In this document: positions 7,605-16,372 of the stretch, piece after piece
How positions within the stretch are numbered: the stretch's first letter is position 1
How the letters are laid out: each line of letters opens with the position of its first letter
Assembly (NCBI GenBank): GCA_910579775.1
Contig: CAJTUE010000008.1
Location: forward strand, 30,108 to 86,469
Reading direction: 5' to 3'
DNA length: 56,362 bases
DNA from: an uncultured Oscillospiraceae bacterium
GTDB taxonomy: Bacteria; Bacillota; Clostridia; Oscillospirales; Oscillospiraceae
The notes under the pieces: model-generated
What the model was told of the DNA's origin: nothing
Seen by the model: the letters and a program-made list of their open reading frames with translations, nothing else
The model's database searches: none
Position numbers and translations under genes: made by a program

Positions 7605-9434
7605 TCACGCTCCTTCCTTGGGTGGTTGAAAGTGATCATATACCGCCCGGGCAGTCCTTTTGTCTACCACCTGAGCCAGTTCCTCATAGCTTGCCGCCTT
7701 GATAGCGGTAATACTCTTAAAGCGCCGCAGCAGCGCCCTGCGCCGCGTCTCCCCCACGCCGGGAATGGCGTCCAGGGCGGAGCCCTTCACCGACTTGCTT
7801 CTCTGCTTGCGGTGGAACTCGATGGCAAAGCGGTGGGTCTCCTCTTGAATTTGGCCGATGAGGGCGAAGAGGGGCGGGTTGCCCTGGATGCCGAATTCCC
7901 GGCCCTGGGCGTCGATGAGGGCTCTCGTCCTGTGGCGGTCGTCCTTCACCATACCCACCGTGGGCACATGCAGGCCCAACTCCTTGAGCACGCCCTCGGC
8001 GATCTTCGCGTGTTCCTGTCCGCCGTCGATGAGAAAGAGATCGGGCAGGGCGCCAAAATCGGTATCCCCGTCCAGATACCGGCGCAGACGGCGCGTCAGC
8101 ACCTCTTCCATGGAGTGGTAGTCATCAGGACCCTCCAGAGACTTGATCTTGAAGTGGCGGTAGTCCTTCTTCTTGGGCCGGGCATGCTCAAAGACGACCA
8201 TGGAGGCCACCATGGCGTCCGCGCCCTCGTTGGAGATGTCAAAGGACTCAATTCGGTTCGGGGCCTTCTCCAGCCCCAATATCTTTCCCAGCGCCTCCAG
8301 TGTCTTGGACTGCCGCTCCTCCCGGCTGGTGGCCCGCTCCACCTCCTCCACGGCGTTGGTGCGGGCCAGGCGGATGAGCTCCAGCTTGGCCCCCCGCTGG
8401 GGGGTGACCAGGTTCACCCGCCGTCCGGCGGCCTCGGAGAGCATCCGGGTGAGGGCCACCTCGTCGTCCAGCTCACAGGGGAGCAGGATATCCCGGGGCA
8501 GGTCCTCCCGGCCACCGTAATACTGGCTCACCAGGGCGGAGATGACCTGTTCCTCCTCCCCCTCCATGGGGGTCTCGATGAGGTCCATATCCTTGGCCGC
8601 CAGCTCCCCCTCCGCAAAGTGGAGCACCACAAAGCAGCTCTTGGCCTGCCCCCGGAAAAAGCCCACCACATCGGTGTCCGCCAGACGACCTACCACCTTC
8701 TGCCGCTTGGAGAGCAGCTCTACGGCGCGGACGCGGTCCCGCAAAGCCGCCGCCCGCTCAAATTGCAGCTCCTCCGCCGCCTGGGCCATCTGGGCGTTCA
8801 AGTCCTTCAGGACCTCCCCCTGCTTCCCCTCCAGCAGGCGCACGATCTGCTCTGTGCTCTCCCGGTAGCGGCTCTGGTCCATCTCCCGGCGGCAATAGCC
8901 GTCGCACTTGCCCATGTGAAAGTTGAGGCAGGGACGGCCCTTGCCGATATCCCGGGGAAATTTCTTATGGCAGGTGGGCAGACGGAAGGTGTCCAGCAGG
9001 GAGTCGATGATGGCGTTGGACGCTCCCCGGGAGCCGTATGGTCCGAAGTACCGCGCCCCGTCCTCGGTCACCTTGTTGGAAAGGTCAAATCGAGGGTATT
9101 CCTCCTTCACCGTCAGGCGAATATAGGGATAGCCCTTGGAATCCTTCAGCAGGATGTTGTACTTGGGCTGGTGCCGCTTGATCAGGGCGCACTCCAGCAC
9201 TAGCGCCTCAAACTCACTGTCCGCCACGATCACGTCAAAGTGGTGGATGGAGGAGACCATGGCCCGGGTCTTTTCCGTGTGGGAGGCCAGGTTGGCAAAG
9301 TATTGGCTCACCCGGTTTTTCAGTGCCTTGGCCTTGCCCACATAAATGACCTCATTCTGGGCGTTTTGCATGATGTACACCCCCGGCTTCAGGGGCAGGG
9401 CGTGGGCTTTTTCCTTCAGCTCGTCAAAGGTCAC
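7605..9434 (-). CDS. uvrC: Excinuclease ABC subunit C
   Basis: A 609-residue nuclease that makes both incisions in UvrABC nucleotide excision repair. Order of domains: GIY-YIG nuclease (about 10-95, with GVYIMQNAQNEVIYVGKAK), a Cys-containing linker with CLNFHMGKCDGYCRR, a UVR domain (about 200-235), the RNase H-like C-terminal nuclease (FDISNEGAD, LFLIDGGQEHA) and a terminal helix-hairpin-helix (LDAIPGVGETRRRALLRRF). Length is normal. It heads the uvrC-rsmD-coaD run; uvrA lies separately at 16373 and uvrB is not here. Confidence 0.97.
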   Translation of the reverse strand: MTFDELKEKAHALPLKPGVYIMQNAQNEVIYVGKAKALKNRVSQYFANLASHTEKTRAMVSSIHHFDVIVADSEFEALVLECALIKRHQPKYNILLKDSKGYPYIRLTVKEEYPRFDLSNKVTEDGARYFGPYGSRGASNAIIDSLLDTFRLPTCHKKFPRDIGKGRPCLNFHMGKCDGYCRREMDQSRYRESTEQIVRLLEGKQGEVLKDLNAQMAQAAEELQFERAAALRDRVRAVELLSKRQKVVGRLADTDVVGFFRGQAKSCFVVLHFAEGELAAKDMDLIETPMEGEEEQVISALVSQYYGGREDLPRDILLPCELDDEVALTRMLSEAAGRRVNLVTPQRGAKLELIRLARTNAVEEVERATSREERQSKTLEALGKILGLEKAPNRIESFDISNEGADAMVASMVVFEHARPKKKDYRHFKIKSLEGPDDYHSMEEVLTRRLRRYLDGDTDFGALPDLFLIDGGQEHAKIAEGVLKELGLHVPTVGMVKDDRHRTRALIDAQGREFGIQGNPPLFALIGQIQEETHRFAIEFHRKQRSKSVKGSALDAIPGVGETRRRALLRRFKSITAIKAASYEELAQVVDKRTARAVYDHFQPPKEGA

Positions 9435-9473
9435 GGCGGTTCCTCCCTTCCACGGTTTTTACCAGTATAACAC

Positions 9474-9512
9474 AAAAAGCCGGGTCCTGGAAGTCCAGGA
9501 CCCGGCTTTTTT
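9474..9512. terminator. Strong hairpin between HPr and uvrC
   Basis: A 14-bp GC-rich inverted repeat with a 4-nt loop, flanked by A and T runs on both sides. On the minus strand it directly follows the HPr stop codon. Confidence 0.85.
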
Positions 9513-9521
9513 CGTTTTTGC

Positions 9522-9785
9522 TCAGTCGTCGAACTCGGTGTTGATCAGCTCCACCAGCGCCTCCACCGCGGCCTCCTCGTCGGCGCCGTCAGCGATGAGA
9601 GAGACGGTGGTGCCCTTCACGATCCCCAGGGAAAGAACGCCCAGAAGGCTCTTGGCGTTGACACGGCGGTCCTCACGCTCCACCCAGATGGAGCTTTTGA
9701 ACTCGTTGGCCTTCTGAATGAAAAAGGTGGCGGGGCGGGCATGGAGTCCAACCTGATTGTTAATGGTGACATCCTTGACGTACAT
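9522..9785 (-). CDS. ptsH: HPr-family phosphocarrier protein
   Basis: An 87-residue HPr-like protein. It has both signature sites: His15 in VGLHARPATF, phosphorylated by enzyme I and passed to sugar-specific IIA, and Ser46 in VNAKSLLGVLSLG, target of HPr kinase in Firmicutes carbon regulation. Start ATG 9785 follows AGGGAGGAC; the longer upstream frame has no ribosome site. It is monocistronic, between its own promoter and a strong terminator. Because it is an isolated copy away from ptsI, it could instead be a Crh-type paralogue, but the presence of His15 argues for a working phosphocarrier. Confidence 0.93.
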   Translation of the reverse strand: MYVKDVTINNQVGLHARPATFFIQKANEFKSSIWVEREDRRVNAKSLLGVLSLGIVKGTTVSLIADGADEEAAVEALVELINTEFDD

Positions 9786-9829
9786 AGCTTTGTCCTCCCT
9801 GTATTCAGCGAAGTTCCCATTGTAAATAT

Positions 9830-9858
9830 AGCATAGCAAATTCCCCAATCAGCGTCAA
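9830..9858 (-). promoter_or_regulatory. SigA-type promoter of HPr gene
   Basis: Minus-strand -35 TTGACG (9853-9858) and -10 TATGCT (9830-9835) with a 17-bp spacer, about 40 bp upstream of the HPr start. Confidence 0.55.
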
Positions 9859-9921
9859 CGTCAAAATCACCAAAGTTCTAGGGCATTTCAGCGGTTTCAG
9901 CGGCAAATTATCCAGATATCC

Positions 9922-12267
9922 CTATTTCAGCTCTACCACCGTCACGCCGTCCTCCCCCTCCCCGAAGCGGCCGGGACGGAAGGACTTCACATAGCGACTG
10001 CCCTTGAGGTGCGAGCGAACGGCGGCGCGTACCGCGCCGGTGCCCTTGCCGTGGATGATGACAGCGGTCTCCAGCTTGCCCATGAGGGCGTTGTCCAAAA
10101 ACATGTCCAGACAGGCCAGGGCCTCATCTACCGTCATTCCCCGAAGGTCCAGCTCCCGGGCGGTGGACTCCATACGGAGGGGCCGGTGAACGGCGGCCGC
10201 CGCCTGCTTTTTCTTGGCGGCGGGGGCGGTCAGGCGGACCTCCTCCTGCTTGGCGGAGAGCTTCATAGCCCCCGCCTGGAGCTCCAACGTCCCGTCCCTG
10301 CGCACCGCCGTCACCTGGGCCTGGACGCCCATGGAAAGCAGCTCCACCGTATCTCCTTCCTCGGCGGGCCGGGTGGGGGGCGGAGCGGGCAGGTCGGGGA
10401 CCGCCTGGGCCAGCTTGCCCTGGACAGCGTTGAGCTTGGACTTCACCGCCACCCGCCGCTCGTTGGTGTCGGCTTCAGCGTGACGGCGCATCTTATTGAG
10501 CTCCTTAAACGCCTCGTCGGCGGCTCTTCTGGCCTCGTCCACGATCTCCTGGGCCTCCGCCCGTGCCTGAGCGGAAGCCTTCTGCCGCTCTTCCTCCAGA
10601 GCCGCCCGGTAGGCCCGCGCGGCATCGGCGGACTGCTCCAGCTCCCGGCGCAGGGAGGCCGCCTGGGTCTGCTCCTCCTCCAGGGCCTTGCGCTGGGTCT
10701 CCAGCCGGGATAAGACCTCCTCAAAGCGGACATTCTCGCTATCCACCCGGGCAGAGGCCCGGTCGATGACCTCCTGGGAAAGGCCCAGCCGCCTGGAGAT
10801 GGCAAAGGCGTTGGACCGCCCGGGCACGCCGATGAGCAGGCGGTAGGTGGGCGCCAGGGAATCTACGTCAAACTCGCAGGAGGCGTTCTCCACCCCTGGC
10901 GTGGTCATGGCGTAGAGCTTCAATTCCGCATAGTGCGTCGTGGCGGCCACCAGCGCCCCCAGCTGGCGGGTCCGCTCAATGATGGCGGCGGCCAGGGCCG
11001 CCCCCTCCACCGGGTCAGTGCCCGCTCCCAGCTCGTCGAAGAGGACCAGGCTGTCCTCGTCCGCCTCCTCCAAAATGCCCACGATGTTCACCATGTGGGA
11101 GGAGAAGGTGGAGAGGTTCTGGGCAATGGACTGCTCATCGCCAATGTCGGAAAGCACCTGGCCGCGCACGGCCACGGCGCTGTCATCCGCGGCGGGAATG
11201 TGCAGCCCGCACTGGGTCATGAGGGTCAAAAGGCCGATGGTCTTCAGCGTCACTGTCTTGCCTCCGGTGTTGGGCCCGGTAATGACCAGAGTGTCAAAGT
11301 CTCCCCCCAAGGAGAGGTCGTTGGCCACCGCCTTTTTAGGGTCCAGCAGAGGGTGGCGGGCCTTCTTCAGAGAGAGGACCCGGTCGGTGAGCTTCGGTGC
11401 GATGGCGTTCATGCGGCTGGCTAATTTCGCCTTGGCAAAGATCACGTCCAGCAGGATCAGGAGGTCATAGTCCATGGAGATGTCCTCCTGGAAGGAGGCG
11501 CACTCGGCGGAGAGAGCGGCCAGAATGCGCTCGATCTCCTTCTCCTCCTTGGCCTCCAGCTCCCGTAGCTCGTTGTTGGCCTTGACGACTCCCATAGGCT
11601 CGATAAAAAAGGTAGAGCCGGACCCGGACACATCGTGAACCAGACCGGGAATGGCGTTTTTATGCTCCGACTTCACCGGCACCACGAACCGTCCGCCCCG
11701 CTGGGTGATGATGGCATCCTGGAGATACTTGGCCTGGTTGGAGGAAATCAGCTTGTTCAAGACCTCCCGTACCTTCCCGGCGGCAGCCCGCTTGTGACGG
11801 CGGATGTCCGCCAGCTCGGTAGAGGCCGCGTCGGAGATGGTGTCCTCATCGGGGATGGAGGCGGTGATCTTTTCCTCCAGATACTTGTTGGCCGTCAGGG
11901 AGGTAAAGAGGTGGGCGATCACGCTGTCTCCCCCCGCGCCTCCGTATTCCTTACAGCCCCGGGCACTGCGCAGCACTCCCGCCACGTCCAGCAGCTCCCG
12001 TGTGTTTAGCGCGCCGCCCCGGTCCGCCCGGCTCAGGGCGCTCCCCACCGCCCGCACATCCCCCAGCGGGGGTGTGCCGTGGAGAACGGTGAGGGAAAAG
12101 GCGGCGGCGGTCTCATCCTGGAGCCGCTCCACCTCAGGCAAAGCAGTTTGGGGAAGGAGCGCCAGACAGCGTTCCTTCCCCTCTGTAGTCACTGCCTCCC
12201 CTGCCAGCAGTTCCAACACTCGGGGCAGCTCTAAGGTCTCTATGGATTTGCGAAACCGCTCGGTCAT
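9922..12267 (-). CDS. mutS2: MutS2 endonuclease / ribosome-rescue ATPase
   Basis: A 781-residue MutS2. It has the MutS-type core and clamp helices, an ABC-like ATPase with Walker A GPNTGGKT and Walker B LFDELGAGTDP, a long Lys/Glu/Ala coiled coil (about 520-630) and a C-terminal Smr domain (about 705-781) with LDLRGMTVDEAL and HGKGTGAVR. MutS2 is linked to suppression of recombination and, in Bacillus, to splitting of collided ribosomes; it does not serve mismatch repair. Start ATG 12267 follows TAAGGAG. It lies 10 bp after the CorC-like gene and is likely co-transcribed with it. Confidence 0.96.
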   Translation of the reverse strand: MTERFRKSIETLELPRVLELLAGEAVTTEGKERCLALLPQTALPEVERLQDETAAAFSLTVLHGTPPLGDVRAVGSALSRADRGGALNTRELLDVAGVLRSARGCKEYGGAGGDSVIAHLFTSLTANKYLEEKITASIPDEDTISDAASTELADIRRHKRAAAGKVREVLNKLISSNQAKYLQDAIITQRGGRFVVPVKSEHKNAIPGLVHDVSGSGSTFFIEPMGVVKANNELRELEAKEEKEIERILAALSAECASFQEDISMDYDLLILLDVIFAKAKLASRMNAIAPKLTDRVLSLKKARHPLLDPKKAVANDLSLGGDFDTLVITGPNTGGKTVTLKTIGLLTLMTQCGLHIPAADDSAVAVRGQVLSDIGDEQSIAQNLSTFSSHMVNIVGILEEADEDSLVLFDELGAGTDPVEGAALAAAIIERTRQLGALVAATTHYAELKLYAMTTPGVENASCEFDVDSLAPTYRLLIGVPGRSNAFAISRRLGLSQEVIDRASARVDSENVRFEEVLSRLETQRKALEEEQTQAASLRRELEQSADAARAYRAALEEERQKASAQARAEAQEIVDEARRAADEAFKELNKMRRHAEADTNERRVAVKSKLNAVQGKLAQAVPDLPAPPPTRPAEEGDTVELLSMGVQAQVTAVRRDGTLELQAGAMKLSAKQEEVRLTAPAAKKKQAAAAVHRPLRMESTARELDLRGMTVDEALACLDMFLDNALMGKLETAVIIHGKGTGAVRAAVRSHLKGSRYVKSFRPGRFGEGEDGVTVVELK

Positions 12268-12277
12268 GTCGCGCTCC

Positions 12278-13216
12278 TTACTCGTTTTCCAGCCCGGCGT
12301 CCTCCGACGCAGCCTTTTTCTCCACCACGCACCACTCTACCCGGTGGTCAGCGATGGACTCCACCCGGACGGTCATCTCGGGCAGCTCCAGCTTCAAGTT
12401 CTTCTGTTCCCCGTCCTCAGGAATAACAGCCAAATGGGCGAACACTAGCCCGCCCAGAGTGTCGTACTCCTCCTGCTCGGGCAGCTCAATATCCAGCGTC
12501 TCGGCCACCGCCTCCAGCTCTGCGCCTCCGTTGATCCTCCAACGGCCGCCACCCAGGTCCAGGATATCCGGGGTGTCCTGGGGATCGAACTCATCGTATA
12601 TATTGCCCACGATCTCCTCCAGCAAGTCCTCCAACGTCACCAGACCTGCCGTGCCGCCGTATTCGTCCACCACGATGGCCATATGTACCTTGCGGCTCTG
12701 CATATCCCGGAACAGCAGGTCGGTGCGGACCGTCTCGGGGACAAAATAGGGGTCGCGCAGCAGCTCCCGCAGAGCCTTGGGCTCCGAGCGCTGGGTGTTG
12801 AGCAGATAGTCTCTGGTGCTAAGAATGCCAATGATGTCGTCGGGGTCCTCCGCGTAAACGGGGAACCGGGACAGGCCGGACTCCTCGATGGTCTTCAAAA
12901 TTTCCGACCGGGTGTCCTCCACCTGGAGGAACACCATATCCGTGCGGTGGATCATCACGTCCTCGGCGGTGGAGTTGTTGAACTCGAAGATGTTCTCGAT
13001 CATCTCCCGCTCCTCCTGCTGGATGGCGCCGGTTTCCTCCCCCGCGTCCACCAGCTGGCGGATCTCTTCTTCCGAAACCTTTTCTGTGGGGTCGGTCCTG
13101 CCGATGCCCAGCTTGTAAAAAACACCTCGTTTATAGAGCCGCCAAACGCCCCAGACCAGCAAAGCGATACCCAGGCCGATGCCAATGCCGATGATAAGCC
13201 ACGATCGGTCGTCCAC
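12278..13216 (-). CDS. CorC/HlyC-like CBS-domain protein with a single membrane anchor
   Basis: A 312-residue protein. One N-terminal membrane helix (about 7-27) replaces the multi-pass DUF21 domain of full-length HlyC/CorC proteins. Then come a linker, a pair of CBS domains (about 85-205, with VMIHRTDMVFL and GTAGLVTLEDLLEEIVGNIYDE) and a C-terminal CorC_HlyC domain (about 220-300). Such proteins bind adenine nucleotides and are tied to Mg2+ or Co2+ homeostasis. Start is GTG 13216 with AGGGGG upstream. It is preceded by a promoter with an 18-bp palindrome and followed closely by mutS2. Confidence 0.85.
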   Translation of the reverse strand: MDDRSWLIIGIGIGLGIALLVWGVWRLYKRGVFYKLGIGRTDPTEKVSEEEIRQLVDAGEETGAIQQEEREMIENIFEFNNSTAEDVMIHRTDMVFLQVEDTRSEILKTIEESGLSRFPVYAEDPDDIIGILSTRDYLLNTQRSEPKALRELLRDPYFVPETVRTDLLFRDMQSRKVHMAIVVDEYGGTAGLVTLEDLLEEIVGNIYDEFDPQDTPDILDLGGGRWRINGGAELEAVAETLDIELPEQEEYDTLGGLVFAHLAVIPEDGEQKNLKLELPEMTVRVESIADHRVEWCVVEKKAASEDAGLENE

Positions 13217-13249
13217 GAAATGATTCCCCCTAAAATTTCAGGTCAATTT

Positions 13250-13267
13250 CTATGGCATATGCCATAG
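13250..13267. promoter_or_regulatory. 18-bp perfect palindrome, operator candidate
   Basis: CTATGGCATATGCCATAG is a perfect palindrome located just downstream of the predicted -10 of the CorC-like/mutS2 promoter, where a repressor would block transcription. It is too short-looped to be a normal terminator. Confidence 0.45.
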
Positions 13268-13276
13268 TTACCGCCT

Positions 13277-13304
13277 ATTATACCACATTTTTTTCGTTTG
13301 TCCA
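13277..13304 (-). promoter_or_regulatory. Promoter of CorC-like gene and mutS2
   Basis: Minus-strand -35 TGGACA (13299-13304) and -10 TATAAT (13277-13282) with a 16-bp spacer, 60 bp upstream of the GTG start. Confidence 0.6.
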
Positions 13305-13342
13305 GTAGGGCGCGACTCTCGACGCGCCGCCGCCCCCCGTCT

Positions 13343-15553
13343 CTACGCCCCTGTCAGGCGCTCTGCCAGAGCAGAATACCGCCGCTGGGGCTTGTTGTTC
13401 TCCACCATGCGGGCAAAGACCCGCTCGTCCCCTACGCCGATGAATAACTGTCTGGCCCGGGTCACGCCGGTGTAGAGAACGCTCCGGGTGAGCAGCATGG
13501 GCGCGGCCTCCAGGCAGGCCAGCGCCACCGCGGGGTATTCGCTGCCCTGGGACTTGTGGACGGTGACGGCGTAGGCCAGCTCCAGCTCCCCCAGCGCCTC
13601 CGGGGTATAGAGGACCTGCTTGCCGTCAAAGTCCACCGTCAGCGCCGCGCCGTCCGGCTCCACGTTTACAATCTCTCCGATGTCCCCGTTAAAGATCCCC
13701 AGGCCGCTCTCCCCTTTTCCCGGGTCCAGCCACATGACGTCATAGTTGTTTTTCACCTGCATCACCCGGTCCCCCAGGCGGAAGGTCACGCTTCCAAACA
13801 CCTTTTCCGGCCTGCCGGGGGCAGGCGGGTTGAGGGCCGCCTGGAGCTCCTTGTTGAGGTTCACTGTTCCGGTCAGCCCCCGCCGGGTCGGAGAGAGCAC
13901 CTGCACCTGATTGGAGGGAATACCCATCTTGCCGGGCAAGCGGGTCTTCACCAGCTCCACGATGGTTTCCACCGCTTTTTGGGGATGGTAGCGCTTGAGG
14001 AAGAAAAAATCCCCGTCGAAGGAGCGCAGCTGGGGGACGATGCCGTGGTTGATCTCGTGGGCAAAGCGGACGATGGCGCTCATCGCCGCCTGACGGAAAA
14101 TTTCAATGAGGGAGACAGCGGGGATGACCCCGCTTTTCAGCAGGTCGGCCAGCAGACAGCCCGGCCCTACCGAGGGCAGCTGGTTGGGGTCGCCCACCAG
14201 CACCAGACGGCAGTCGCTCCGCAGGCCCGCCAGCAGCGCGGCCATGAGCGGGATATCCACCATAGAAGTCTCATCCACGATCACCGCGTCCGCCTTCAAC
14301 GGGTCGGATTGGTCATGGGTAAAGACCAGCTGTCCAGTGGCGTCGTCAAAGTGGGTCTCCAGCAGGCGGTGGATGGTATACGCCTCCTGGCCGCAGGTCT
14401 CTCCCAGCCGCTTGGCCGCCCGCCCGGTGGGCGCGGCCAAAGCGGTCGCCAGCCCCATGGACTCAAAGAGGGCCAGCGCCCCCCGCAGAGAGGTGGTCTT
14501 ACCTGTGCCCGGTCCCCCGGTGAGCAGCATCACCTGCCGCTTGGCGGCCAGCTCCATAGCCTCCAGCTGGAGGGGAGCGTATTCGATGCCCTGCTCCGCT
14601 TGGATGCGCGCCACCACCTTGTCAAAGCCCGGCGGCACGGGCAGCTCCAGCCGGGCCATTTCCTCCAGGCGGACCGCCACATAGGTCTCGGCGGTATGGA
14701 GCTCGGCCAGATACGCGCTGTCCCGTCCCCGCACCGTCTCCCGCACCACCTGGCCCCGGCGGACCAGCTCCTCCAAAGAGCCGAGCAGAGCCTCCGGGCT
14801 TTCCAAATTCAAAAGGCGGGTGGTGGCGGGCAGGAGCTTGTCCACCGGAAGAAACGTGTGGCCGTTGCCTGCGTTGTGGCGCAGCTCAAAGAGCAGGCCC
14901 GCCTCCAGCCGCTGGGGATCCGCGGCCTCCACCCCCAGCTCAACCGCCAGAGCGTCGGCGGTCTGAAAAACCACGTCCAGCCCCGGCTGGGTGAGCAGAT
15001 AGGGCTCGTCCTTTACCCGCTCCAGCGCGTCCAGCCCATAGCGGCGGTAAAGGGGCAGGGCAAGCTCCGCGGACAGCTCATGGCGGCGCAGAAAATCCAG
15101 CAGACGGCGCATCCCCATCTGCTCCCGGAACGCCTCGCCAATGGCCTTGGCCCGCTTGGGACTGATGCCCTTGATGGCGTGCAAATGCTGGGGGTGCTCC
15201 TCCAGCACCTCCAGCGTCTTGTCTCCAAAGGCCTCCACCAGGATCCGGGCGGTGGCTGGGCCGATGCCCTTCACCGCCCCGGAGGACAGATATTCCAAGA
15301 TAGCGTCCGCCCCCTGAGGAAGGGAGTGCTCCACTGTCTTCGCCTTGAATTGCGCGCCATAGGTGGCGTGGTGACCCCAAAGTCCGGTAACGGTCAGGGT
15401 CTCCCCCACCGACACCCCCGGCATACAGCCCACCACGGTGGCAGGCTCGTCCAGGCCCTCTGCCAGCAGGCGGAGGACCGTGTAACCGTTTTCCTCGTTG
15501 CGGTAGACCACGCTGTCTACCTTCCCCTCCAACCGTGGCGCCTCAACGTCCAC
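13343..15553 (-). CDS. recD2: RecD2-type SF1B DNA helicase
   Basis: A 736-residue 5'-3' helicase of the RecD2/TraA group found in bacteria lacking RecBC partners. It has an N-terminal OB-like region (about 1-90), helix-hairpin-helix segments (SSGAVKGIGPATARILVEAFG, IKGISPKRAKAIGEAF), Walker A GGPGTGKTT near 345, VDETSMVD, GDPNQLPSVGPG, a C-terminal VTVHKSQGSE and the VLYTGVTRAR helicase motif. The GTG start at 15553 follows GAGGTGGAGG. It lies 9 bp after a 36-codon ORF and is probably co-transcribed with the small membrane-protein gene ahead. Confidence 0.95.
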   Translation of the reverse strand: MDVEAPRLEGKVDSVVYRNEENGYTVLRLLAEGLDEPATVVGCMPGVSVGETLTVTGLWGHHATYGAQFKAKTVEHSLPQGADAILEYLSSGAVKGIGPATARILVEAFGDKTLEVLEEHPQHLHAIKGISPKRAKAIGEAFREQMGMRRLLDFLRRHELSAELALPLYRRYGLDALERVKDEPYLLTQPGLDVVFQTADALAVELGVEAADPQRLEAGLLFELRHNAGNGHTFLPVDKLLPATTRLLNLESPEALLGSLEELVRRGQVVRETVRGRDSAYLAELHTAETYVAVRLEEMARLELPVPPGFDKVVARIQAEQGIEYAPLQLEAMELAAKRQVMLLTGGPGTGKTTSLRGALALFESMGLATALAAPTGRAAKRLGETCGQEAYTIHRLLETHFDDATGQLVFTHDQSDPLKADAVIVDETSMVDIPLMAALLAGLRSDCRLVLVGDPNQLPSVGPGCLLADLLKSGVIPAVSLIEIFRQAAMSAIVRFAHEINHGIVPQLRSFDGDFFFLKRYHPQKAVETIVELVKTRLPGKMGIPSNQVQVLSPTRRGLTGTVNLNKELQAALNPPAPGRPEKVFGSVTFRLGDRVMQVKNNYDVMWLDPGKGESGLGIFNGDIGEIVNVEPDGAALTVDFDGKQVLYTPEALGELELAYAVTVHKSQGSEYPAVALACLEAAPMLLTRSVLYTGVTRARQLFIGVGDERVFARMVENNKPQRRYSALAERLTGA

Positions 15554-15562
15554 GCCTCCACC

Positions 15563-15673
15563 TCACTTCTCTTTCCCTCTCCGCCGCCAAAGGCGCCGCC
15601 AGGCCCAGTGGGCCGTCTGCACCACACCTACGGCGGCAAAAAACGCCAAGATACTGTCCCAAAACAGGCCCAT
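15563..15673 (-). CDS. 36-residue membrane microprotein (candidate)
   Basis: An ATG at 15673 with GGTGAGG upstream opens a 36-residue frame: a hydrophobic helix (about 3-25, with SILAFFAAVGVV) followed by a strongly basic tail of Arg, Lys and Trp. This is the layout of a single-pass microprotein with its basic end in the cytosol. It exactly fills the gap between the small membrane-protein gene and recD2 and ends 9 bp before the recD2 start, so it may be expressed or couple recD2 translation. No family recognised. Confidence 0.5.
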   Translation of the reverse strand: MGLFWDSILAFFAAVGVVQTAHWAWRRLWRRRGKEK

Positions 15674-15700
15674 GGTCCTCACCTCTGGGCCAGTCTATGC

Positions 15701-16195
15701 CTAGATAAAGATCGCGGTGACCCCGGCGGTGAGAAAGGAGACCACCACCGCCGCGATGACCACCCCCAGGGCAATGGCGGGAAAGGCCTTTTTGATGCGC
15801 ATATCCATAAAGGCCGCCACCAGGGCTCCCGTCCACGCCCCCGTGCCGGGCAGGGGAATGGCCACCAGAACGCAAAGGCCCCAAAAGCCGTATTTGTTCA
15901 CCGTCTCCCGCTTTCCCTCCGCCTTGCGCACCAGCCGGTCCACCATGCGGTTGAGCTTTGGTATTTTTTTGCGCAAAAAGGCGAACACCCGGCGCACATA
16001 AATGATGATAAAAGGCACGGGGAGAAGGTTGCCCACAATGGACGCCGCCGCCGCCAGCCAGATGTTGAGTCCAAGTACGTTGTGCCCAAAGGGGATCGAC
16101 CCCCGCAGCTCCACCACCGGCGCCATGGCCATGAGGGCGGTGTATAAAAGCTCGCCAAAGAAATTTTGCTCCAGCCAGAGCTGAAGGGCCTGCAT
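15701..16195 (-). CDS. Small multi-drug export family membrane protein (COG2426)
   Basis: A 164-residue polytopic protein with about four or five membrane segments. It carries the MAPVVELRGSIPFG motif near residue 25 and VAIPLPGTGAWTGALVA near 115, which identify the Sm_multidrug_ex (PF06695) family. The family name reflects weak evidence; transport activity is not established for most members. I chose ATG 16195, preceded by AAGGAGGTGG; the upstream extension of the frame is polar and lies in a palindrome-rich spacer. Confidence 0.85.
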   Translation of the reverse strand: MQALQLWLEQNFFGELLYTALMAMAPVVELRGSIPFGHNVLGLNIWLAAAASIVGNLLPVPFIIIYVRRVFAFLRKKIPKLNRMVDRLVRKAEGKRETVNKYGFWGLCVLVAIPLPGTGAWTGALVAAFMDMRIKKAFPAIALGVVIAAVVVSFLTAGVTAIFI

Positions 16196-16372
16196 AGGGT
16201 CCACCTCCTTGTCATCAAAATGCTCAGGCCGGGGGACCCGGCCTTCCGCAAATTCTCGGCCTGTCGGCCTCAAATTTACGCGCCTGCTGGCGCGTCCCCG
16301 CTCTCACGGGCGCCATCTATCTGTCCCGTAGGGGCGGATGTCCTCATCCGCCCGCCGGACACCGCCTCGCGG
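16196..16372. repeat. Intergenic array of small palindromes with a REP-like unit
   Basis: The 177-bp gap between uvrA and the small membrane-protein gene holds four separate inverted repeats: 16227-16243 (GGCCGGG/CCCGGCC), 16258-16269, 16278-16295 (ACGCGCC/GGCGCGT) and 16328-16354. The last, GTAGGGGCGGATG followed by CATCCGCCCG, has a diverged sister at 28742-28767. No gene is seen. Confidence 0.55.

Noticed and set aside
13556..16147. Long plus-strand open frame antisense to recD2 and its neighbours
   Set aside because: It has His/Gln/Gly/Leu-rich shadow composition, no ribosome site, and lies opposite clear genes.
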